A stretch of 64,000 nucleotides of DNA. It comes from Sanghuangporus weigelae. Taxonomy: Eukaryota; Basidiomycota; Agaricomycetes; Hymenochaetales; Hymenochaetaceae. A program made the translations under genes and the position numbers. The notes under the pieces are model-generated. The model worked only from the letters and a program-made list of their open reading frames with translations, did no database searches and was not told the DNA's origin. Where the stretch lies: positions 434,001-498,000 of the forward strand of contig CP137321.1 in the NCBI GenBank assembly GCA_033182465.1. The letters run 5' to 3'. This document shows positions 22,605 through 33,439 of the stretch, in pieces; positions within the stretch are counted from its first letter, which is position 1; the number at the start of each line of letters is the position of its first letter.

Positions 22605-25600
22605 ATGCCTCTTAACTCGCCGCGTAAAGTTGTTCCGCTTAACTCTGGTGACGATGGTCCGTCACGTAGGTCGGCTCCGACATTCACGAAGCGCGCTTTT
22701 TTCTGTGGCGTTGTCGTTGAAGGGCCAAACGATGGTGCTGACTTGTCGGAAGGTGCGGCTAGTCTGCTCTTTGTCTAGATTGTCGACTGAAAGACATAAA
22801 GACGTACAAGACCTCGTTGCATCCCTTGGAGACAAGATTCCATCTGCCAAGGATTATGAACAAACTCGCGTAGCTCCTGCAAGCTCTGCTCAGGTAAGAT
22901 TCTATGTCCCGCTTTGATATGTGCTCACCCTCAATATTAGATTGAAGGCCAGACACGACCCAGAGCCCTTACGAATACGAGCGCACTTGCCGATCTTATC
23001 AATGAGCTCGTGGTTACTGAACGGACTTACGTCCAACGTCTCCGCATCCTGAAAAACTCTTACGCTGACCCTCTTCGCTCATATGCCAAAAGTAAGGACA
23101 CCGCTATTCTTGGGCTGTACGAGTCAAGGACTCTGTTCGGTAATATTGATTACATCGTACCGGCCAACGAGGCGTTCTTGCACGATCTCGAGCAAATGAT
23201 GTCTCGCAATGGTGTGCAGACGGTTGGTGGTGTCGGTGACGTAGCTCTGCGCCACTTCAAAGAGCTCCAGACCTTTGAATGCTACAAAGGATATTATACG
23301 AGGAGAGAGGAAGCACAGGAGATCTTTAAGGCAGAAATGTCGAAGAAATCGGGAACTGGTTTTGCTGCGTTTGTTGAGGTAAGTTTTCTCTTCTCACCTT
23401 AGGCGGTATTGAGCATAAAATCTACAGCGGATTAAATACTCAACGAATGATGTTAAAAACCGGGTCGGACTGCGTGAGCTACTCATGGAGCCTGTGCAAC
23501 GTATACCCCGTTATACTCTTCTTTTTCAGTCCATGATCAAACTCATGGGAGCCAACGATCCTCAAAGAGCCAAGCTCATGGACGCGAAAGAATATGCTAG
23601 CCGCATTGCTTTGGCAGAAGCCGACAACCATACACGCCTGGCAGCGACGATGAACTGTCTTGCTACGTCAATTGAGGGATTTCCGCCTGCTCTTATCTCG
23701 AGTAGTAGGCGCTTCATCGACTGCCTTGACGTAGTGGACAACCTCGTAGATGCTGCCGGGATGAGCCCATACGGAAGCATGTCGGCCGGTGCAGGCGCCT
23801 CGACATCAGTGAATGCCTCTGTCTCTGGCGGATCCTTACAGTGCACGCTTTTCCTCTTTGATGACAAACTCATGATCGTTAAACGGTCAGGGAATGATAA
23901 AACAGGGCGTTCTTTAGCCGGATTGGATGATGTCGAGCGAGTCGCCAACAGCGGTCTTGTCTCCGGTAAATCGCGCAACTTGCCGGGTACCAGGCGTAAC
24001 GGCATGAGTTTCAGAGGAGTTGTAGACGTCACGGAGGTCAATGTAACGGACATATCTGGGGCAGACATGCATTTATATCTCGAAAATCCCCCGTTAGATC
24101 AGACGGATCGATGGGCAGGCCGCCCATTTCGTGTATTATCGGTCGTGTTGCCTGGCGCAGCGAGACCAGACTCCTCCCGCTTGGAAGATGAGAAGAGGCG
24201 GTTTATAGAAAATCTTTGGCGCGCTCAAGCGCGCTATCGAACTCGAATAGGACAGAGCGTTGCACTACGCGCGGATGAGCAGGAAGTTGAATTGCGTGCC
24301 GGCAGAGTTACTGTTGCACGAACATATTTTAATGTGTACCAGCGTACTATGTTTCTTAAGGAGCCTAAGAAGGTGCTTTGATGATTCCTGTTTCTTAATG
24401 CTTGCTGACCTTCCCCTAGACAAAGGTTGTCTTGCACATCGACTCACTTGGCAACGCTGACCCGTTGCCCATCGGAATCGATGGTCCTCCGTACGTCGTT
24501 ATTCAAGTGCAACCTATGGCCGGTGAATTGTGCCGATATGTCGTGCATTCATGCGACCCCAGCGACGATGCAGACGACGATATTGTGCAGTCTTCTCGTG
24601 TTCCATCGCGAGTAATACAAACAAGTAGGTATATTTAATATCGCATGGCATACGCTTTTCTTACCTGTCCCAGTACATCAATACGGTCTATTTAAGTTCA
24701 AAACAGATAATCCTTCCCGACCAGCTACTCCATCAGGGCCGAACCGCTCTAGGGCACATATTTTTGGATTGGATGTGATATCTCGCAATCTCTTTGGCTC
24801 GAAGAACAAAGAATCCCCAAGCGATTCCATGGGAAGACACATGCGCACAAAGTCTGCGCTCAGCCGAACTTCAACTCTAGTTACCGAGTCAAGCGGGACG
24901 ATGACAACTGCTGACAGCTCGACGCGCTTCTCTCATCGGACTTACTCAACCGCAGCTACATCTGTTTCATCATTTGTCGTGGACGATAGCTCCCTTGGTA
25001 AGAGAAGTTCGAAATCCAGAAAGCTCGTCAAACGGAATAGATCGCGTTCGCCAACACCGAGACATGCGTCTGAGAGCGATTATGGTCCAGAAGATCAACC
25101 GGCCGACCGATCTTTGTCTCGCAGGAGGGCCCGTTCGTTGTCAGTTCCGAGATATGAAGAAAGCATAGAATACAGTGATCTGGAAGACGTTGATACAACG
25201 ATACTGGATGTTCGAGACGGAGGAGTCGTGACGGAGTCGGAGATGGACTTATCGGAGCGTCTTGAATTAGCTAGACATAACAGCCAGAAGCAACCTGGGG
25301 CAACACCGTCACGCGAAACGAAAGAATTGCCTGTAGAAGATGTCATTTACGAAGGTATGGATGCCGCGCCCATGAAGGACATCATTAATTCACATTCATT
25401 TTGCTCCCACTCCTATAGATGAGCCACCACCTCCTACTGCTCGCCGTGGCTCTCGCGCGTCGCGCATGAGCCGAACAGCAAGTAATCACGAACAAGACAC
25501 TCGAAGCCTACATTCATCGTCAACCCACCATACATCACGTTCAGTAACACCCACACCTGCTCAAGAATCCACATCTCCACGGAAAACGCGAGCAGAATCA

Positions 25601-27238
25601 TTTCATTCTTCTCGCGACTGTCGTCCTATTGGTCCTCGTGCACCTTCTCCTCTCCCGCCTAGTAGTCCAGCCATCAACTCGATGGAACTCGACATTGAGG
25701 GTGCTCTAGAGTCAACCTTGGCTCGGATGTCCCCTGAACGGCCTTCAACACCGGAAGATCTGCGATTATCGGACTGCGACTTCGAAGAGCGCGAGATACG
25801 TTCATCTACTCCAGTACGTGAAGTCCCTTCTCGCATCCCTCGGGGTACGCGTCGACTTTTAGGATCCATTGAATCCGCTCCCGCGGACAAGCATGAGAAA
25901 GCCGGGGCTAAACCGCCCAGCATTGTTCCACTCACGATTAAAAAGAAGGCGCTGAGTGGTGCTAAAACTCCTGCCTCATCCCGACAGGGGCCGGTCATCG
26001 GAAGTTCACCTTCAATAAAATCCAGCTCTGGGTCAGAAGGACCACGCGAAAGAGCATATTCAACTCGACAGAGAGCAGACTCTTGTATATCGGTGCCTGA
26101 GGCTGAGTCATTAGGAGAGCCAAATGATTTTGTTCAGTTGACGAAAAGAACGCGGGAAGACGTAGGTGCTTACAGTGACTGCCAATTAGGTGTTTCTAAA
26201 GCTACAATTGTATTCAGTTGGAGTCATCGCAGCGCGCCTTGAAACGTATCCGACTTGAGGTCAATACGTTCCCTGGCCGCGTGCCGCAAGGCAGCCCTAA
26301 GACTCCAGATTTCCGCACCGTTCCCTTGGGACAAAGCGTTACACCGTTGAAAAGTTCTGCTACTGTGAGTTCTCGTTCCTTCGCTGATCCCATCAGCATT
26401 GAGATCATCTTTCACAGACGAAGGAAGCTCAAGAGCGCATGCAAGAAATGCATGCGATGATAGGCCGGCGAAAAGGATTGGTAGGCACTCCGCGCACGAG
26501 TCGACCAATGAGTATAGTCGAAGGCACGTTGAGCCCTCAAAGCTCCACATCCGATATATCAGACACTCAGAATTGGGCGAAAACCATTGATGGTCTTGCC
26601 TCTTGTGCCGAGAATGACTTGAGCCGTGCGGTAGACAACTATTCGAAGATAGAGGACACCATTCGTCGCATCTTAGCGGATTGTAATCAGGTACGCGTCA
26701 TGAACCATCTTGGTATTCCACGGCCTAAATATGCGAAGAGGAATAAGGAACTGGACAAAACCTTGTTTGCTCTACAATACAGCAGGGATCACAGCGATAA
26801 GTTGGAGAAGAAGCTAGCCATTGCGAGTGCAGAGATCGAAGCGATGTATGGGGTACGTGGGGTGATGTTACTGACTTCGGGTCCGTTTTGACGTATTGAT
26901 AGGAGTTCAACGCTGAGCTGGAGAACTTATTCAAGAGCGTAACATCACAACGGGACGAAGCTTGGGTTGCTATGTGCTCTGATCTGAGCGAGACAAAGAA
27001 GGAGAGATTCCGCCTGAAGAAGGAGAACAAGTGAGCCTATAATAATCTAGTTGCTGTTATTTTCCATTAAATCACTCTTTACAGTGACCTTAAAGAACGA
27101 TTACAGGAAGTAGAGTCTCGGTGTGACGAGTACGTGATCAACTTCTTTTACTTGGGCTCTTTCTTATAAATGACCCGCTTAAAAATGACCCGCTGTAGAT
27201 GGGCTTCTGTGTTACGTTCTCACGGACTTTTATCTTGA
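22605..27238 (+). CDS. Bud3-like RhoGEF
   Basis: Twelve exons (22605-22752, 22802-22893, 22941-23378, 23428-24372, 24420-24624, 24674-25354, 25419-26161, 26218-26364, 26418-26852, 26903-27030, 27085-27129, 27199-27238) give 1,348 residues. A DH domain starts at about residue 96 with LADLINELVVTERTYVQRL and includes LLMEPVQRIPRYTLLFQ (about 245-262). A PH-like segment follows with CTLFLFDDKLMIVKR (about 372-388). The middle is Ser/Arg/Pro-rich. The C-terminal 170 residues are predicted coiled coil (SKIEDTIRRILADC, KLEKKLAIASAEIEAMYG, KERFRLKKENNDLKERLQEV), ending LRSHGLLS. DH plus PH with a long tail and bud-site-selection-like architecture suggests a Bud3-type activator of Cdc42, but this is by resemblance only. 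A 57-nt stretch at 26691-26747 could be an optional intron. The N-terminal start is uncertain. Confidence 0.78.
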
Positions 27239-28353
27239 ACAATTCCACGCTCTTTTGAGTTTGATTTCACATAGCATCTCCGACACGTACTAGAGTATAT
27301 ATTGTGTATCTCTTTTCACAACTTCTCACCTTCTCTTAACTCATTTGACCACCAGTGCGTCGGAGCTGGGTCCGAGCTTGGTCGCAATGCTAGTCTTGAA
27401 ATCGTTTTGAAATCATTGTTGTTACCCTCTGTATCGAATCAATCAATGGCATCAAACAAGGTACTTTTTGTTTTACGTATGTGGTTTGTTATTGCTGACC
27501 CTTGATTTGTGTTTAGTTGTATAATTTATTACCTTTCAGTGCAACAAAGCCCTCCAAATGAGGACATTCGCTGACTGAAGCTCAGACAATAGTGATCTAC
27601 TTAATCCAGCCTGCTGACCTACGCTACCTCTCGTCTTCGCCCTCCTTGATATCACATTCAAGCCATGCCCAGCCTCCGTCCCATAAACATTTATGACATT
27701 GAGCATGCGGACATGTTCTTCTCCATTCTCTGTAACCCCCGTTGCCAATGATTCGACGATGGCCCACTGTCTCTGGAATGTTCCCGTGGTCAGAAATAGC
27801 AAGTCAGAACCAGGAGATAGGGTGGCAGGATACCCAAGAAGGTATGTTCATTGATTTTCTGGGCCACGGAATGGACTGCCGTAATGTGCAAATAGATGTC
27901 TGTTGTCTCTTTCGTTCTCTGGTTAGACCAAGATCTTCCTCGGAGGCTTCGGCTAGGGTCCTAGTGGCTGGACTTCAGTGATTATGTCCTTAATGCAGTA
28001 CTTCAAAGACCAGCCAGAATGTATATGGCCGAGGTGTGGCTCACCGGCTAAGGTATACCTTTTCCACCGAGATCTGGAGATGATCCCTCTTTGCTTCTCC
28101 AGTCTCGTTCAGCCATCGGATTACAAAGCATCTCAGCCACCCTCTATGACTTGTGAAGAAGAAATGACTTTCATCTGTCAACATCATTCTTACGCTTCGC
28201 TATCACCTCGGAGAGACTCTCCTTTGAGCACGGACCGGTATGATGTGTGTTCTAACAGCGTTTGGAAGAGCACAAAATAAGTGGCGGAAAGGTGTGTATT
28301 ATTTAAGGCACTCGAAATTCGCTCAAAAATGGCCACTTATCTTTTGTACAATC
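27239..28353. other. Unresolved stretch after the RhoGEF
   Basis: About 1.1 kb has no secure gene model. The minus strand carries coding-like frames between about 27536 and 27985 (listed separately). On the plus strand a 100-codon frame at 27978-28280 has modest protein-like composition but no recognisable domain and no clear splice partner. Confidence 0.3.
27536..27984 (-). CDS. Coding-like fragment, unassigned
   Basis: A frame from about 27743 to a stop at 27536 reads RQWAIVESLATGVTENGEEH, then LNVINVYGTEAGHGLNVISR and SLLSELQSANVLIWRALLH. It follows a good acceptor-like tract, pyrimidines then TTCCAG. Further upstream, 27943-27838 reads TDIYLHITAVHSVAQKINEH in a frame preceded by a CACTAG acceptor, but the two pieces do not join in phase with the donor I can see. 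The composition is protein-like, and I recognise no family. It may be a small gene I failed to resolve or a decaying one, and the overlap with weak plus-strand frames leaves the strand in doubt. Confidence 0.25.
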
Positions 28354-29132
28354 ATGCAAAAGGCGTCCCTTCCCTCACCAACCCTTGGCCATAGCCGTCA
28401 GGAGGCGTCCACGGCATCGTTTGAAGGTTCCCCGCAAGACTCTGAATCTCGCGAAGCGAGTGCTTCTCCCGTTGTGCCTGTTGTGAGTACACGACCAGGC
28501 CCGCATCTCCATGGGTACTGAAGGTATCGCGATAGAACAACGGACAAGAGTCCCACATTAATTCTACATATATACACGGCTTGCGCTGGAAGACACATCA
28601 GCACGGGTCCCAGGTGGTGCCAGCAACAGTAGCACCAGCCGGCGTCCCTGATGTAGGCTTTGCCGTTTTTACGGCCTCATGTCCAAGTGACACTCCCAAC
28701 TCGGCCCTGCGGTCTCGCGGCAAGCATCGAATTGCTCGCAAGACAACCCCACATGTCCCCGTAGACACCTCTCGAGTTATCGCTCCATCTTCACCTATAA
28801 CCTCGAATGGATCATCATCGTGCCCACCCGTTCCGGTCGAAGAGAGCGTCATTCTCGGCATGAATGACTCTGTCTCGAGCAGTATTCAGCCTGAGGCCGA
28901 CCAGGACAGTCCACGCTCCGACAACTGCTCTCGCAAGACTATATTCCCGTCTGCCGAGCTTCACGGTACCGAAAACCATTTGAGTATGTCTCCTACGAGC
29001 CAGATGAATTCCTCCGACGTGATGGTCAGGCCTGAAGATGTATTTTATTGCGACGCTGAGCAAGATGCAGCGGAGCTCGATCCACAAGACGCCATCTGGA
29101 AGGAGTGGATTGATGACAGTCTTTTTCAGTGA
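28354..29132 (+). CDS. Unknown Ser/Pro-rich protein with acidic C-terminus
   Basis: A two-exon model, 28354-28482 and 28614-29132, gives 215 residues. The 131-bp intron has a strong donor (GTT-GTGAGT) and a CCCAG acceptor, and the junction reads ASPVVPV then VVPATVAPAG. The protein is Ser/Pro/Thr-rich and ends in a short acidic block, AELDPQDAIWKEWIDDSLFQ, that looks like an amphipathic acidic C-terminus such as an activation or interaction motif. No domain is recognised. Earlier exons may exist upstream, since the 27.3-28.3 kb stretch is not explained. The coding call rests on the splice fit and composition only. Confidence 0.45.
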
Positions 29133-29551
29133 CTGTTGTTCGATTCATTGCCGTCAAGAATACATGGCCTAGCCGGAACTTTACTTTTGAGTGCACGATC
29201 AGATAGCATTGTTGTAGCCCTTGGAAACGCGAACTGCATTTTTACATCATTACCAGCACAAATGTACTTAGATTAAAGAATTACATGCATTTTTTATGCC
29301 GAATCGAATATCTGGCCGTTCGAATACATACATGGACCCATAAATTACATAATTAAACGATTTGCTCCGGCACGTGTCGACTCGCGCAAAAGTTTCGGTA
29401 AATAGAAACAAACCATCCATCCGCGTCCTTCCGTCACGGCTGAAGCTCCTTGTGTCGACGTCGTCGTTGTCCTCCAAGTCGATGCTCAGCCGCCATTCCT
29501 TGAAAAAGTCGTACTGGACGGGCTCGCATCTGTAGCAGACGGAAAAGATAA
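29133..29551. other. Intergenic region upstream of the PPR gene
   Basis: About 420 bp has no frame of note. It should hold the promoter of the PPR gene. Confidence 0.4.
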
Positions 29552-32500
29552 ATGCATTATGCTGCCTTCGTCAGCAGCTCATCGCTATCTAGTCGGCCAG
29601 CGAGCTCATCTACCAGAGCAGCTCTCAGAGCTATCACTAGATGGCTAGCAACAGCAAACGCTAAAGAGGGCACCGATGCTGGAGGATGCAGTTGCCGCAA
29701 GGGAAAATGTAAAGAAATATCGCGAGCTTCCTTCCAGGATGAAGATGAGCATTCCAGTTTAGGTGATTTTCCTAGCACTTCAGGTGAGTAATAAAAAGAG
29801 GAAAAAGTAACTATTCGAATCTAACGCTTTGTTCGTTCATATTTAAAGACTTAAAGGCAGTGTTTCTACAAACTCATAGTCGACTACGGCGTGTTCGACG
29901 CGGATTTACGAACACACTTTCGCATAGCGATATTTTTCGAGCCTCGCCCAGCTATACGATGTTTAGCAGAAGTATCGCAAGTGCTGCATCAATACCAATA
30001 CGGCGAGCTGCAACTTTTTCATCGCCGAGGACTCAGAGTACGCGTCTGCTGAATTTCCGGGATAAGAGCTTTCCGAACAACCGATCCAGTCTCCAGGAAG
30101 TTTGGGAGGCATTTTCCGAATTATGTTCTGCGAATGATATCCGGCTCGTTGGCCCGTCCGAGCTATTTGGGTTTGGAGGAAGGATTTTGAGAGAGAACAG
30201 TTTAGCTGGAGAAGTGTTGACAAATCCCAGCGAATGGGGCCAGCGTATCGAAAAGCTGCTTTTCGAACTGAAAAAAAGAGTTGGAGTTCCTTCTCCCGTC
30301 GAGGCACTTCAGTTGGAATGTCTTTCGGTTGTTGCGCAAGCCCTTCAAGGTCGTAGTGAGGAAGCAGCTGCAGTGCTGCACTCTTCCCTCGAGCAAGAGC
30401 GATTGAAGACGGAATCAGCGACGAACCGTCAACGTTGGGTCCTGGATACATTCAAACATACTCTTTTATCCCTTCTGCGCCATATTTCCGGAACGCGAGC
30501 CATAGAATTCTATCTTGACAACCACAAGCTACTAGCACGACATTTGAAGATAGGACTTTGCGGGGCACTTCATCGGTCATCGTCACGCTTGTATAAGCAC
30601 CTCGTTACCGAACTCTCCGCTATTTGCAAAGCCATCGATTCTCCTGCGGCATTTCTCTCTTCAAAAAAAGGCCTTTGGGAGAAGAATCGGATCTCACTGT
30701 TGGGCGGAATAATGATACACGTATTTTGCTTGGATGGATTGGCTGAAGATGCACTTGATGTGTATGAAGAACTTAGACGTCAGAAGATCCCAGTCGGCTA
30801 TTTCCTTGAGCATTCCTTGGTTCGCGCCCTTACGAGGATGGAAAGATTCGAACGTGCAAATCTTTTGTACATCTCTACTGTTCCTCGGTCATCGGATCAA
30901 GACGAGGCTAGGTCATACGACTCCACTGGTCTTTATCTCTTCGCGTATCAGGGCGATGTCGAACGAGCAGAGGACTGTTTCGAGCGATTAGCCTCTAAAG
31001 GAGAAGTTTTACCTCTTGAGATGAACCTCGTTATGCACGCAAGCGCAAAGCAAGGCGATACAGAAAGAGTTACCGAACTGTTCAACGAGTTCTTCGAGAA
31101 ACCTTCGGAAGGTTCGGTGCCACGGCCACGAAGACCGAACGCGTATCATTACGCTACCATGATTAATGCCTATTCCGTCCGGGATGATATTAGCGGCATG
31201 AACAAGTGGTTGGAGCGTATGTTAGCCGATGGATGCACAGCAGATCTTGTGACATACAACATTATCCTCAAGGGCGTTGCCCAACGTGATGACATGCAGT
31301 CTTTAAACACGCTCTTGGACCAGATGCGAGACTCCGGTATACCTCCGAATATCAATTCGTACACTACCATCATCAAGATACTTGCGCGTCGACGAGATGT
31401 GCTTGGTGCTGAGGCCATGTTCAAACGTATGGTACGAGAAGGAATCGCTCTGGACCGAATCGCTGTAACGACACTTATGAATGCTCATGTCGAGGCGGGC
31501 TCATGGAGAGGCGTCATTCGTATTTTCGATTACATCAGCGCTTCGAAGCTCAAGGATATCAAGCTTGGAGTTGAAGTCTTCAACACGTTACTTAAAGCAT
31601 ACGTACTCATCGGAGCTCCGTTGGACGTTGTCATTCGCATCTTTCAGAGACTCGAGAAGGCGGATATCAAGCCCACTAACCGTACGTTCGCACTTTTAAT
31701 CCAATCGGCCTGCTCTGCGGGACGCATGGATATTGCTTCGAAACTCTTCGTCGAGATGGAGAATCTTGAGAAGGATTGGACGACAGACGTGGATGTAACG
31801 AAGGAAGTTCTAACCATCATAATGGCAGCGTACCTGAGGATTGGTAACAGAGCCCAAGCTCGAATCATCTACGAGGATATGCAAAGACGAGGAATTCGGC
31901 CAACTGCATACACTTATGCTTCAATTCTTCGGTCGTACTCGGACGCTGGATTTGCGGAGAACATGCGCATAGCTCAGGAGTTTCTCGATTCTCTCGTTTC
32001 CATACCTTCTGACGAGCGAAGATGGGTACAGCCGGCTTTTGGAAGAGAAGACGCTATGGCTTTTGTTTATGCCCCACTCATAAACGCTCATGCGAAGAAG
32101 TTGGACGTTGAGATGGCTGAACGGCTTTACCAGGAGTTCATGGAACATAGCAGGTATCCGACGGTTGGAATACTTGCTCTTCTGATGGACGCCTATCGTA
32201 GAGCAGGTGACATCGATGGTGTGCAGCGCATGTGGCCACAAATCTTTGATCTAGCATGCAAGCGCACGGATGAAGTCGACGCACTGCTTGACATAGATGA
32301 TGTCAAAGGGAAGTTCTTCCTATCACGACGCCGAGGTGATCTCCTTTGCATCCCGTTGTCCATCTACATCGATGCCCTTTCTCACGCGGGGAAACACATC
32401 GAGATCGCACGCACATGGAACAAACTGAGAGAGAATGGATTCCAGTTCGACGCACACAACTGGAACCATCTGGTCGTTGCGCTTGTTCGTGCCGGTCAAC

Positions 32501-33144
32501 CCGTGCGCGCATTTGAAGTGGTCGAGAAAGTCATTTTGCCCTATCAGCTACAGTCGCATCACATAATTCGAGAGCGAGCGGAGAAGGTAGACTCTCCATT
32601 AGTTTTCGATAAGGAAGAGATCCAGAAGGAGATAGAAGAAGAGCCATTTATAGCCAAGATCGAACGCTCGCACTTTAAACGACCTCATCTCCTTGAACGC
32701 CTTCGTCGCCGCTTTAGAGGGATCGCATCCAGGGAACCTCCGAATATTGCGCACGAATTGCATCTGATGCAGCAGATTTCTCCGGAATGGAACGTGTGGC
32801 GTCCGAACAATGTTACCTTACAAGTGCTTGCGCGAGTATTGGAGCGGCTCGACTCTGGGAGGCTTATTCGTGCTATGGAACCTCCAGCTAGACGACCTGA
32901 TGAGGAGGATTCCGAAGGAGCGAGTATGGACGAGGTTGTTGCAGAGACGCCTGATAGCCGACCACCATCGACGGAAGAGGTGCAGGAAGCGCGGATGATG
33001 CTCAACGAAATTCTGAGCAATTACCCTGAAACAATCAGGAAAATCGACTACTGGGAGGTCGAGTCGGCTAAGCAGGCTTCAAAGCAAGGCAGACGCTTCG
33101 TTCGTCAGACAAAGTTCGAGTTGTTAGAGATGGGACGGAGGTAG
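29552..33144 (+). CDS. Mitochondrial-type pentatricopeptide repeat protein
   Basis: Two exons, 29552-29783 and 29849-33144, give 1,175 residues; the second exon is 3.3 kb without a break. PPR proteins bind organelle RNA and control its processing, stability or translation. The N-terminus is rich in Ser, Ala and Arg with few acidic residues (SSSTRAALRAITRWLATANA), as expected for mitochondrial import. Helical repeats of about 35 residues start near residue 350. Clear ones include NAYHYATMINAYSVRDDISG, LVTYNIILKGVAQRDDMQSL, INSYTTIIKILARRRDVLGA and TYASILRSYSDAGFAENMR, each with the N/T-Y-x(3)-I/L helix A signature. Length and layout recall the COX1-mRNA factors Pet309 and CYA-5, but orthology is a guess. 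The 65-bp intron has donor GTGAGT and acceptor TTTAAAG. Confidence 0.85.
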
Positions 33145-33439
33145 AATATAATTCCAATAAAGAATAATATTGCTTTCGGTGCATAAACATAACACAACCA
33201 CTGTTTTGTGTAATCAAACTAATTTCACTCCATTATAAACAAGAAGGCGCCTGGCTTCGTGAACAGGAACGATACAGGAAAGTACGAAAACGAAGACAGA
33301 CTAGGCATAAAATAAGTAAATAAGCAAATCCTTCGAACCAGGCAGACAAGAAACTGATACACACGGACTCTAGGAGAAGTCGAGGGATACACCAATACTA
33401 TACAAAAGCATCAAAAATAAACGTCGGAAAATACTGATT
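33145..33439. other. Convergent 3' spacer
   Basis: About 300 bp lies between the stops of the PPR and velvet genes. It is AT-rich with no coding frame and probably holds overlapping 3' untranslated regions. Confidence 0.5.
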
